A stretch of DNA of 64,000 nucleotides, from the NCBI RefSeq assembly GCF_900157375.1, contig NZ_LT721901.1:2528315-2592314 (forward strand), given 5' to 3'. This stretch comes from Mycobacterium rhizamassiliense (lineage in GTDB: Bacteria; Actinomycetota; Actinomycetes; Mycobacteriales; Mycobacteriaceae). The notes under the pieces were generated by a model. It was given only the letters and a program-made list of their open reading frames with translations. It was not told where the DNA came from and did no database searches. Below are positions 8,788 to 16,699 of this stretch, piece by piece (positions within the stretch are counted from its first letter, which is position 1; the number at the start of each line of letters is the position of its first letter). Both the position numbers and the translations under genes were made by a program.

Positions 8788-9858
8788 TTGACAACCTTCG
8801 AAGCTCAGGGCGCGGCGACACAGACCGGGCTCGCCGATCAGCCGGAGCAGACCGCCGCGGTATCAGCGTCGCTGGAAGAGGCGCGACAGCTTCGCGATGC
8901 GCCTCCTCCCTTTCCGTTCGGGTGGTTCGCGGTGGCGCTGTGTCATGAGCTGCGTGCGGGCGCGGTGTTGACCCGTCAGTTCATGGATCGCGAGATTGTC
9001 ATCTATCGCACCCAGTCTGGAACGGTGTGCGCCGCCGAGGCGTACTGCCCGCATCTGGGAGCCCACCTGGGACACGGCGGCGAGGTGTGTGGCGAAGAGC
9101 TGCGTTGTCCGTTTCACGGCTTCCGGTTCTCGGTGAAAGGGTCGTGCGTGTACTCACCGTCGGGTGCCCCACCTCCTGCGGCGCGCCTGGGTCTTCTCGA
9201 AGTCCGCGAGATCCACGGTGCGATCTTCGTGTGGCACGGCCCCGCCGGCCAGGTGCCATGGGAGATTGAGCCGCTGGCTGGTGATGAATCAGACTGGCGC
9301 CGTGTACAACACACCGTTCGGCACGTTCACAGCCATCCGCAGGAACTTGTCGAAAACAGCATCGACATCACGCATTTTGGTGCCGTGCATGGGTTGTGGA
9401 ATGCGCAACTGGCCGAGCCGCCAATTTTTGACGGCCCGCAACTGCGCGTTGATTACACCTACACTCAGTCGGCCCGGTGGAAGTCTGATGCCGACGTCAC
9501 AATGCGCATCCGAATCGACGGTTTGGGCGTCGTCGTCAACGAGGTCGATACACGCGGTGTTTCGATGCGGGTCTTCAGCTTGGCGACGCCCGTCAGTGAA
9601 CGTGACACGATCCAGCATCTGCTTGTCAGCGTACGCAAACGGGGCCGAAGCCCAGTGGGCAAAGCCTTCTGGGGTGGCGTCGAAAAAATGAGCGGACGGT
9701 TCATCCTGCGCGGACTGGTCGGCCAACTCAAGCAAGATGACCCGGTGTGGGTCAACAAGAAGTATCTGCGCCGTCCGGCCATTGCTGAGGGTGACGGTCC
9801 GATCCACGCGTATCGACGATGGGCGAGTCAGTTCTATCCAGAAGGTGCAGCCTGGTGA
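8788..9858 (+). CDS. Rieske non-heme iron oxygenase, KshA/DAF-36 type (copy 1)
   Basis: 356 residues from TTG 8788, chosen because AAAGGGAG precedes it and because copy 4 starts at the equivalent TTG. Rieske 2Fe-2S ligands C87, H89, C107, H110 (CPH...CPFH). Mononuclear iron motif D193-x2-H196-x4-H201 (DITHFGAVH). The C-terminus (VNKKY...YRRWASQFY) matches the KshA/Neverland family of sterol and steroid oxygenases. It would need an external reductase. It lies alone on the plus strand and converges with the WS/DGAT at 9873. Its N- and C-terminal blocks are almost identical to the other three copies while the middle differs. The substrate is probably steroid- or lipid-like by family; this is inference. 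Confidence 0.9.
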   Translation: MTTFEAQGAATQTGLADQPEQTAAVSASLEEARQLRDAPPPFPFGWFAVALCHELRAGAVLTRQFMDREIVIYRTQSGTVCAAEAYCPHLGAHLGHGGEVCGEELRCPFHGFRFSVKGSCVYSPSGAPPPAARLGLLEVREIHGAIFVWHGPAGQVPWEIEPLAGDESDWRRVQHTVRHVHSHPQELVENSIDITHFGAVHGLWNAQLAEPPIFDGPQLRVDYTYTQSARWKSDADVTMRIRIDGLGVVVNEVDTRGVSMRVFSLATPVSERDTIQHLLVSVRKRGRSPVGKAFWGGVEKMSGRFILRGLVGQLKQDDPVWVNKKYLRRPAIAEGDGPIHAYRRWASQFYPEGAAW

Positions 9859-9872
9859 CGGATTAGGCGTTG

Positions 9873-11279
9873 TCAGCCCGCCGCAGTCTGCAATTCGAGA
9901 AGTGCAGCTGGTATACCGTCTGCCAGATCCCAAAGGTCGGACACCAAATCCGGGCAGCACACTAAGCCGATGTCGAGTTTACCGTTGAGCGACATCACTA
10001 CCATCTGGAGCCCGCAGCCGTGGACAACCGGACCGAAGGCGTACCTGCCCGTAATCGCCGCACCCAGCAGATACTCCTGCGTCTCCGCTCCCCGCACGTT
10101 AGAGATACCCAAGTTGTACACGGGCCGGCGTTCGCTGAGCCCGGACCATTTATAAAAGCGTGCTCCGATCGCCAACAGGCCGGGAACGCATTGCAGCCAG
10201 TCTCCAAGCAGTGAAGCTCCGACCGCCGAAGTATGTTGCTTGGCAAGCGAACTCATCTCGGCGATGGCTTCGATCCGCTCCGCCGGATCGGCCATGTCGC
10301 TGTGCAAGCCGGTCACCCGGATTGCGAACTGGTTGCGGCTCGCGCGGGCCGGGTCGGAAACCGCGACGGGCATCATCGCGAGGAGTCCGGCCTGGGGCAA
10401 CGCGTTGCGGTCGAGCAGAAACCGTCTGAGCGCACCCGACAACACGGCCAACATCACATCGTTGACGGTAACGCCGAACCTGTCCTTGATGACCTTGACA
10501 TCCGTCAAATCCAGCTGGACGTACGCCGCGGCGCGGCTCTTCGTGATGTTGCCGTTGAACGGGGTCCGCGGCGCGTTTGGCATTCGGCCGAACCAACCCG
10601 GCACCGTTTTGTCCCCAGCGGAGCGACGAACCTTCCTGGCTTTGAATAGGACGGCGACCGACGCCGACAACAGCGTCTTGATCAGATACCAAGGCTTGCA
10701 GACGAACTGGACCAATCCATCCAGCACGATCCGCCGCGTGCTGACAGTCCCAACCCCGGCGATAGGCTCCGGCGGCGGCGGGTCGGCTTCGGTGCTGCAA
10801 AGCCGACTGAAGATGTTGAGGGCGGTCGGGCCGTCCGCGAGAACATGCTGCATCCGCAATATCAGGGCGACATTCGCCTGCAAGCCCGGATCGGCACCGA
10901 CGAGGCCCTCCACCACCCACATGTCCCACACCGGTCGGTCGCGGTCCATCCGCTCTCCGACCAGACGCGCGGCCAACTCGGCGAGCTCTCGGTGACCACC
11001 CGGTGCCGGCAGCTCGATGCGGTGCAGGTGATGGTCAAGGTCGAAGTAGGGATCGTCTACCCAGACCGGGTTGTCGAGATTCAGCGCGCTGTCCGCCAGC
11101 TTCATACGAAATTCGGGCAGCGCGGCAATTTGCCCGGATAGCTTGTCGCGGAAGGCCTCAAAGCTGTATCCACCCGGCATCGTCGAAGTGTCCAGCATGA
11201 ACATGCCGCAGGCGGTCATCGGTTGTTCCGGCGTCTCCATGCGCAGGGTGTGCGTGTCGGTTCCACTAAGCCGGTGCAT
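9873..11279 (-). CDS. WS/DGAT-family O-acyltransferase, paralogue with altered active-site motif
   Basis: 468 residues, closely similar to the acyltransferase at 1218-2678 (shared MHRLSG, LDTSTMPGGYSF, PEFRMKxADSALNLD, NVRGA tail). The active-site motif reads QHVLADG at residues 144-150: the first His of HHxxxDG is Gln (codon CAG), while the second, catalytic His and the Asp-Gly are kept. It may therefore remain active or have altered specificity. It lies 14 bases from the converging Rieske copy 1 and is separated by 173 bases from the P450 upstream on the same strand, so it may share that P450's transcript. Confidence 0.88.
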   Translation of the reverse strand: MHRLSGTDTHTLRMETPEQPMTACGMFMLDTSTMPGGYSFEAFRDKLSGQIAALPEFRMKLADSALNLDNPVWVDDPYFDLDHHLHRIELPAPGGHRELAELAARLVGERMDRDRPVWDMWVVEGLVGADPGLQANVALILRMQHVLADGPTALNIFSRLCSTEADPPPPEPIAGVGTVSTRRIVLDGLVQFVCKPWYLIKTLLSASVAVLFKARKVRRSAGDKTVPGWFGRMPNAPRTPFNGNITKSRAAAYVQLDLTDVKVIKDRFGVTVNDVMLAVLSGALRRFLLDRNALPQAGLLAMMPVAVSDPARASRNQFAIRVTGLHSDMADPAERIEAIAEMSSLAKQHTSAVGASLLGDWLQCVPGLLAIGARFYKWSGLSERRPVYNLGISNVRGAETQEYLLGAAITGRYAFGPVVHGCGLQMVVMSLNGKLDIGLVCCPDLVSDLWDLADGIPAALLELQTAAG

Positions 11280-11363
11280 TATTCAGAAGGCTAGCAAGTA
11301 TGCAGTCTTAAAGTCACGCAATAACATACGGATTGTTGAGCAAATCCAGCAGCCTCGAACTAG

Positions 11364-11411
11364 GCCGGTCTGCGCCTCGCACTCAAGGAGCTGCTCGACG
11401 CGGCGAGCTGA
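11364..11411 (+). pseudogene. Fossil C-terminal tail of a WS/DGAT acyltransferase
   Basis: On the plus strand, between two minus-strand genes, an in-frame stretch reads AGLRLALKELLDAAS then TGA, preceded by a stop. It closely matches the C-terminal helix of the acyltransferase at 1218-2678 (ADGLPIALRELLDLA). Fifteen codons is short, so chance cannot be excluded, but the position in a cluster with two such acyltransferases makes a deleted third copy plausible. Confidence 0.45.
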
Positions 11412-11452
11412 CTCGAGTTCAACCCCGGTTCGTGAAAGCGTTCGGCCTCAAT

Positions 11453-12883
11453 TCAATTCGCTGGCGCGGGCACCTTGGTGATGACGGCGGGCACGTGCGA
11501 CCGAGAGGCGGCGGGGTCGTACCGGGGACTCCAGTCAGTGGGAATTTGTACCCGGAACCGCTGATGGAGTTGGGCGAGCAGGAGTTGCGCGATCATCTCG
11601 GTCATCGGCATACCGAGACAACGGCGTGGTCCGGCGCCGAAGGCGACGTAGGCCAGGCTCGGCCGCGCCGCGATGGTGTCCTTGTCGTAAAACCGCATCG
11701 GATCGTAGCTGTCGGGATCAGGACCCCACCAGCGCGCATCACGATGCAGGGCATACGGCGATACTGCGACACGGCTTCCGCGACGGATTTGGTACCCACC
11801 GATGGTGTCGTTAACCTTTGCAACCCGCAGCAGGAAGGGAGGGGCCTCCAGCCGCAGACCCTCCGCGAAGCACGCCCTCGCCCACTGCAGCCGATCCAGA
11901 TCATCGAAAGTGGGCACCGCCCCACCAAGCCCATCAACCTCGTCGTAGAGCCGCTGCTGAGCTGCTGGATTCTGCGGGAGCAACCCCAGCGTCAACGCCA
12001 ACGACGCGTCGACGCTGTCCCAAGCGGCACCCATCAGGCTCATGATGTCCAAGACGGCGTCGCGCCGACGGATGGACCCGCCGTCCCGGCGGTGCGCGTC
12101 CAGAACCACCTGCGCCGTGTCGTCGTAAGACTGACCGTCGACCAATCGTTCGTCCACGCGCCGCAACACCCAGCGCCGCATCCGCAACCACGCCTGTGCG
12201 ATATTCCCGGCTTCCAGTAGCAGCCGGGGGCGGCCGAGAAAGCCCAAGGAATACGTAAATGGGGACATCCAGGCGCGCATATCGACTTCAACCTGGTGCA
12301 GCTCGGCGTCGGTGAGCTCTTTCGAAAACATCACTCGCATGAACGCCGGCATGATCACAGCGGGCAGCTCTTCGTGCAGATCGATCCGTTCGCCGGACTC
12401 GGCGAACCGATCCCATCTGGCCAGGCTTTTGTCGAACTCGTCGGCGAGACAGCTGGCGATCCTCGTGAGCTGCCGACGGCCGAACATCGGTGCCAGCGCC
12501 TTGCGCCGCTGGCGATACTTCTCCCCGTCCAGTAGGCCCAATCCAGCGCCCACCGCAAACCCGGCGAAGCCGGCGCTCCGACCGATCATGCGGCCGTACT
12601 TGCCCTCCCTGCTATTCAGGACGTGGGCGACGTGGTCGGGATGGTTCACCATCACCACTTCAGCCATCGGCCACGGAAGCCGATAGACGTCACCGTAGCG
12701 GTTTCTCAACTCCCGCAGGTATCCGCAGGGATCCGCCCAGTAGTCGCCCATCACGCCGACGAAAGGCCGCCCACGTGGGCCGGGCGGTCGCGGCGCATCG
12801 ATCCGCCGCCGCGACTGCAACCAATCCCGCCCACGACCGACAGGATTCCGAGTAATCCAGAATGTATCCGAGGTCGCCTTCAT
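11453..12883 (-). CDS. Cytochrome P450 (third of six), atypical I-helix
   Basis: 476 residues from ATG 12883, preceded by GAGAGG at suitable spacing; the longer frame to 12937 adds 18 unlikely residues. Motifs: PPGP near the N-terminus, ExxR E341-R344, heme Cys422 in AFGAGPRRCLG. The I-helix reads GAAWDS at 285-290, so the usual acid-Thr pair is Asp-Ser; oxygen activation should still be possible but may differ. It is larger than the CYP105/107 types and resembles class E P450s. It lies on the minus strand upstream of the WS/DGAT, as a likely partner in the same unit. Confidence 0.88.
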   Translation of the reverse strand: MKATSDTFWITRNPVGRGRDWLQSRRRIDAPRPPGPRGRPFVGVMGDYWADPCGYLRELRNRYGDVYRLPWPMAEVVMVNHPDHVAHVLNSREGKYGRMIGRSAGFAGFAVGAGLGLLDGEKYRQRRKALAPMFGRRQLTRIASCLADEFDKSLARWDRFAESGERIDLHEELPAVIMPAFMRVMFSKELTDAELHQVEVDMRAWMSPFTYSLGFLGRPRLLLEAGNIAQAWLRMRRWVLRRVDERLVDGQSYDDTAQVVLDAHRRDGGSIRRRDAVLDIMSLMGAAWDSVDASLALTLGLLPQNPAAQQRLYDEVDGLGGAVPTFDDLDRLQWARACFAEGLRLEAPPFLLRVAKVNDTIGGYQIRRGSRVAVSPYALHRDARWWGPDPDSYDPMRFYDKDTIAARPSLAYVAFGAGPRRCLGMPMTEMIAQLLLAQLHQRFRVQIPTDWSPRYDPAASRSHVPAVITKVPAPAN

Positions 12884-13183
12884 CGAGTACCTCTCGGGTC
12901 GCCCCCGCCAGTGAACCGTTGTTGCAGTGGCGTACAACAGACCGAAATTACACCGGAATTGCTCTGGCGGTCAACGCTGTCACCCGCCGCTATCGCTCCG
13001 ATATCTCCATGGAAGAACTGCGTACCGTCATCGCCGCCAAACACGCCGCCGCAGCACGTACCAAACAACACCAAATCACCTAGCGTTCAACATGACTCGT
13101 TGATCGCTCCGTGGCCATTTGCATAGCGGTCAGTACGGAGAGCAAGCTGTCTCAGCCTGCTGAGTGGCGGGGTTTCCCCGCTC
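12884..13183. other. Gap holding an unassigned C-terminal-like protein fragment
   Basis: A plus-strand frame running to a TAG at 13081-13083 encodes NYTGIALAVNAVTRRYR and then ISMEELRTVIAAKHAAAA. It reads like the tail of a real protein, but no matching start or upstream body exists because the P450 begins at 12883. I cannot assign the family; a transposase tail is one possibility. Between 13163 and 13183 lies a hairpin, listed separately. Confidence 0.35.
13162..13183 (-). terminator. Hairpin after the Rieske tandem array
   Basis: GCGGGG (13167-13172), a TTT loop and CCCCGC (13176-13181) form a compact GC-rich hairpin directly downstream of the last Rieske stop on the minus strand. No T-run follows, which is usual for mycobacterial terminators. 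It would end transcription of the three-gene array. Confidence 0.5.
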
Positions 13184-14203
13184 TCACCAGGCTGCACCTT
13201 CTGGATAAAACTGACTCGCCCATCGTCGATACGCGTGGATCGGACCGTCCCCCTCAGCAATGGCCGGACGGCGCAGATACTTCTTGTTAATCCATACCGA
13301 CTCATCTAGCTTGACTTGGTCGGCCAGCCCGCGCATCACGAGCAGTCCGAACACTTTTTCGACGCCACACCAGAACGCTTTGCCCACTGGGCTTCGGCCC
13401 CGTTTGCGTACGCTCACAAGCAGATGCTGGATCGTGTCGCGTTCACCGACCGGAGTCGCCAAGCCGATGAACCGCATTGAGAAACCGAGTATGTCGACCT
13501 CGTCGACAAGGACGCCCAAACCGTCCATTCGAAGGCGCATTGTGATGTCAACACCGGACGTCCACGGAGTCGGTTGAGTGTAGGTGTAGTCAACGCGCAT
13601 TCGCGGGCCGTCAAAAATCGGTGGCTCGACTAGTTGTGCATTCCGCAACTCATGCAGAGTACCGAGATGCGCGATGTCGATATTGTTCTCGATAAGTTCC
13701 TGCGGGTGGCTGTGAACGTGCCGAACGGTGTGTTGTACACGGCGCCAGTCTGATTCATCAACCAGTGGATCAATCTCCCATGGCACCTGTCCGGCGGGAC
13801 CATGCCACACGAAGATCGCACCGTGGGTCTCGCGGACTTCGAGTAGACCCAGCCGCGCCGCGGGAGGTGGGGCACCCGACGGCGAGTACACGCACGAGCC
13901 TTGCACCGAGAACCGGAAGCCGTGAAACGGACAACGCAGCTCCTCGCCACACACCTCGCCGCCATGCCCCAGATGGGCTCCCAGATGCGGGCAGTACGCC
14001 TCCACCGCGCACGCCGTTCCTGATTCCGTGCGATAGATGACAATCTCGCGATCCATGAACTGACGGGTCAACACCGCACCCGCACGCAGCTCGTGACACA
14101 GCGCCACCGCGAACCACCCGAACGGGAAAGGAGGAGGCGCATCACAGAGCTGCCGCGCCTCTTGCAGCGACACCGATTTCGCCGCCGTGACGTCCGCGGT
14201 CAC
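13184..14203 (-). CDS. Rieske non-heme iron oxygenase, KshA/DAF-36 type (copy 2)
   Basis: 339 residues from GTG 14203. This start overlaps the TGA of copy 3 as GTGA; a longer frame to 14239 would run back into copy 3's tail and only repeats that sequence. The Rieske motif CPHLGAH...CPFH and the iron motif DIAHLGTLH are intact. The first 150 residues and the last 32 are nearly identical to copies 1, 3 and 4. The central segment differs, with WTSGVDITMRLRMDGLG and VFGLLVMRGLADQVK. It is the last gene of a three-gene translationally coupled array. The role is presumably oxygenation of a steroid- or lipid-like substrate. Confidence 0.9.
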   Translation of the reverse strand: MTADVTAAKSVSLQEARQLCDAPPPFPFGWFAVALCHELRAGAVLTRQFMDREIVIYRTESGTACAVEAYCPHLGAHLGHGGEVCGEELRCPFHGFRFSVQGSCVYSPSGAPPPAARLGLLEVRETHGAIFVWHGPAGQVPWEIDPLVDESDWRRVQHTVRHVHSHPQELIENNIDIAHLGTLHELRNAQLVEPPIFDGPRMRVDYTYTQPTPWTSGVDITMRLRMDGLGVLVDEVDILGFSMRFIGLATPVGERDTIQHLLVSVRKRGRSPVGKAFWCGVEKVFGLLVMRGLADQVKLDESVWINKKYLRRPAIAEGDGPIHAYRRWASQFYPEGAAW

Positions 14204-15216
14204 CAGGCTGCACCTTCTGGATAGAACTGACTCGCCCATCGTCGATACGCGTGGATCGGACCGTCACCCTCAGCAATGGCCGGACGGCGCAGATACTTCT
14301 TGTTGGCCCACACCGGCTCATCTTGCTTGATTTGGTCGACGAATCCGCGCAGGATCAACGGCCCGCTCATTTTTTCGACGTAACGCCAGAAGGCTTTGCC
14401 CACTGGGCTTCGGCCCCGTTTGCGTACGCTCACAAGGAGATGCTGGATCGTGTCGCGTTCACCGACCGGAGTCCACAAGGGAAAAAACCGGAGTGAAAAA
14501 CCGGGTGTATCGACCTCGTCAAAAACGAAGCCCAAACCGTCGATTCGAATGCGCATTTTATCAACACCGGATGCCCACGGAGTCGGTTGAGTGTAGGTGT
14601 AGCCAATGCGCACTCGCGGGCCGTCAAAAATCGGCGGCTCGACCAGTTGAGCATTCCGCAACCCATGCAGAGTACTGAGATGCGCGATGTCGACACTGTT
14701 TTCGACAAGTTCCTGCGGGTGGCCGTGAACGTGGCGAACCGTGTGTCCCACCATGTGCCACTCCGACTCATCGTCGGGCGCATCAATCTCCCATGGCACC
14801 TGCCCGGCGGGACCATGCCACACGAAGATCGCACCGTGGATCTCGCGGACCTCGAGAAGACCCAGGCGCGCCGCAGGAGGTGGGGCACCCGACGGTGAGT
14901 ACACGCACGAACCTTGCACCGAGAACCGGAAGCCGTGAAACGGACAACGCAGTTCTTCGCCACACACCTCGCCGCCGTGTCCGAGATGGGCGCCCAGATG
15001 CGGGCAGTACGCTTCCACCGCGCACGCCGTTCCTGATTTCGTGCGATAGATGACAATCTCGCGATCCATGAATTGGCGGGTCAACACCGCGCCCGCACGC
15101 AGCTCGTGACACAGCGCCACCGCGAACCACCCGAACGGAAAAGGCGGAGGCGCATCGCAAAGCTGCCGCGCCTCGTGCAGCGACACCGATTTCGCCGCCG
15201 TGACGTCCGCGGTCAC
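14200..15216 (-). CDS. Rieske non-heme iron oxygenase, KshA/DAF-36 type (copy 3)
   Basis: 338 residues from GTG 15216, overlapping the stop of copy 4 as GTGA in the same way copy 2 overlaps copy 3. Rieske ligands are intact (CPH...CPFH) and the iron motif is DIAHLSTLH. Relative to copy 2 it has one residue fewer in the VDKMRIRIDGLG loop. It also differs at FVFDEVDTPGFSLRFFPLWTPVG, in the region that forms the substrate pocket in this family. The N-terminal leader VTADVTAAKSVSL is the same as in copy 2, which points to duplication of a whole gene plus junction. Confidence 0.9.
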   Translation of the reverse strand: MTADVTAAKSVSLHEARQLCDAPPPFPFGWFAVALCHELRAGAVLTRQFMDREIVIYRTKSGTACAVEAYCPHLGAHLGHGGEVCGEELRCPFHGFRFSVQGSCVYSPSGAPPPAARLGLLEVREIHGAIFVWHGPAGQVPWEIDAPDDESEWHMVGHTVRHVHGHPQELVENSVDIAHLSTLHGLRNAQLVEPPIFDGPRVRIGYTYTQPTPWASGVDKMRIRIDGLGFVFDEVDTPGFSLRFFPLWTPVGERDTIQHLLVSVRKRGRSPVGKAFWRYVEKMSGPLILRGFVDQIKQDEPVWANKKYLRRPAIAEGDGPIHAYRRWASQFYPEGAAW

Positions 15217-16280
15217 CAGGCTGCACCTTCTGGATAGAACTGACTCACCCATCGTCGATAGGCGTGGATCGGGCCATCACCTTCAGCAATGGCCGGACGG
15301 CGCAGATACTTCTTGTTCGACCACACCGGGTCATCTTGGTTGATCTGGTTCATCAGGCCGCCCATAACGAACGGTCCGAGCACTTCTTGAGCGCAACGCC
15401 AGTAGGCTTTGCCCGCGAGGCTTCGGCCTTGTTTGCGCATGCTCATCAACAGCAAATGGACCGTGTCGCGCTCAGCAACGAGTGTTGCCAAACCGACGAG
15501 CCGCAGCGTGAAGCCGAGTGTCTCCACCTCGGTAATGGCAAAGCCCAGACCGTTCAGTCGAATGCGCAGTGCGACATCAACAGGGGACCCCCATGGGGTC
15601 TTCTGTTTGAGTGCGTAGTCAACGCCCAACCGTGGGCCGTCAAAAGTTGCGGGCCGAGAGACCCCCACATTTCCGAACCCATGCAAAGCACTGAAATGCG
15701 TGATGTCGATGCTGTTTTCGAGGAGTTCCTGCGGGTGGCTGCGGACGTGGCGAATCCTATGTCCCACCCTGCGCCACTCCGATTCTTCGTCGGGCGCATC
15801 GATCTCCCATGGCACCTGTCCGGCGGGTCCGTGCCACACCAGGATCGCACCGTGGGTCTCGCGGACCTCGAGAAGACCCAGGCGTGCCGCCGGAGGCGGG
15901 GCACCCGACGGCGAGTACACGCACGAGCCTTTCACCGAGAACCGGAAGCCGTGAAACGGACAACGCAGTTCCTCGCCACACACCTCGCCACCGTGTCCCA
16001 GGTGGGCCCCCAGATGCGGGCAGTACGCCTCGGTGGCGCATACCGTTCCAGACTGGGTGCGATAGATGACAATCTCGCGATCCATGAATTGGCGGGTCAA
16101 CACCGCGCCCGCACGCAGCTCGTGACACTGCGCCACCGCGAACCACCCGAACGGGAAAGGCGGAGGTGCATCGCGAAGCTGTCGCGCCTCTTGCATCGAC
16201 ACCGATCTCGCCGCGGTGACGTCCGACTGACTGGCGTGATCGACCTGCGCCGCCGCGTCCTGAGCTTCGAAGGTTGTCAA
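15213..16280 (-). CDS. Rieske non-heme iron oxygenase, KshA/DAF-36 type (copy 4, first gene of the array)
   Basis: 355 residues from TTG 16280, preceded by AGGAGGG (complement of 16284-16290). Rieske motif CPH...CPFH and iron motif DITHFSALH are present. The centre is the most divergent of the four (NVGVSRPATFDG, ALKQKTPWGSPVDVALRIRLNGLG), yet the last 32 residues differ from copies 1-3 at one position only (V for A). As the promoter-proximal gene it probably drives copies 3 and 2. Its N-terminus TTFEAQDAAAQ resembles copy 1 rather than copies 2 and 3, so the TTG-start form is likely ancestral. Confidence 0.9.
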   Translation of the reverse strand: MTTFEAQDAAAQVDHASQSDVTAARSVSMQEARQLRDAPPPFPFGWFAVAQCHELRAGAVLTRQFMDREIVIYRTQSGTVCATEAYCPHLGAHLGHGGEVCGEELRCPFHGFRFSVKGSCVYSPSGAPPPAARLGLLEVRETHGAILVWHGPAGQVPWEIDAPDEESEWRRVGHRIRHVRSHPQELLENSIDITHFSALHGFGNVGVSRPATFDGPRLGVDYALKQKTPWGSPVDVALRIRLNGLGFAITEVETLGFTLRLVGLATLVAERDTVHLLLMSMRKQGRSLAGKAYWRCAQEVLGPFVMGGLMNQINQDDPVWSNKKYLRRPAIAEGDGPIHAYRRWVSQFYPEGAAW

Positions 16281-16699
16281 CGCACCCTCCTATAAGGACC
16301 TCCCGCAACGTGGTCCTCCGGATGTCGCTCCAGGCGGTACCGCCGTCCCACATGGACCGGCGGCCGCCACCTGTGCCAGGCCACGACGCGATTGTCCAGC
16401 AAGCCTAACCCGTGCCGGCTCGACACGTAATAACTTTATTACCGATCGACTTATCGGTTCTCGGACGCGGTTTAGGAACACCCGGAAGGCGGGCTACCAA
16501 CAACTCGGCCCGCCGCTCAGCGAACATTGCATCAGGTCCAACGAGCAGATTCTCGCCGGAGGCCGCGCGCATTTGGGCGAAAACCTCAGGCGCCGCGCGT
16601 GGTCCATTCATTAGCCTCGTCAGTCAGGGGTTGATCTGCAATGATCTTGCTCGTTAATGCTTTTGGCCGCTCTGTCGGTTATCGACCGGAGGTGTATCG
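16281..16699. other. Divergent promoter region between the Rieske array and a P450
   Basis: About 420 bases without a supported gene. It should hold the promoters of the Rieske array (minus) and the P450 at 16700 (plus). Two adjoining inverted repeats at 16427-16458 are listed separately. A 68-codon minus-strand frame (16405-16611) has no recognisable family and overlaps these repeats, so I leave it out. Confidence 0.5.
16427..16458. promoter_or_regulatory. Pair of adjoining operator-like palindromes
   Basis: GTAATAACTTTATTAC (16427-16442) is a perfect inverted repeat with 7-base arms and a 2-base spacer. It runs into a second repeat with arms ACCGAT (16441-16446) and ATCGGT (16453-16458). 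Both sit in the divergent region, and the first is strikingly AT-rich in a GC-rich setting. Binding by a dimeric regulator is likely; which one is unknown. Confidence 0.55.

Noticed and set aside
14204..14239. Longer N-terminus for Rieske copy 2 (and the same at 15217-15252 for copy 3)
   Set aside because: These 12 codons overlap the end of the preceding copy out of frame; the GTGA-overlapping GTG is the natural coupled start and the extra residues are only a by-product of the duplication.
16405..16611. 68-codon minus-strand frame in the Rieske/P450 divergent region
   Set aside because: No family resemblance and it covers the operator-like palindromes, so it is more likely promoter DNA.
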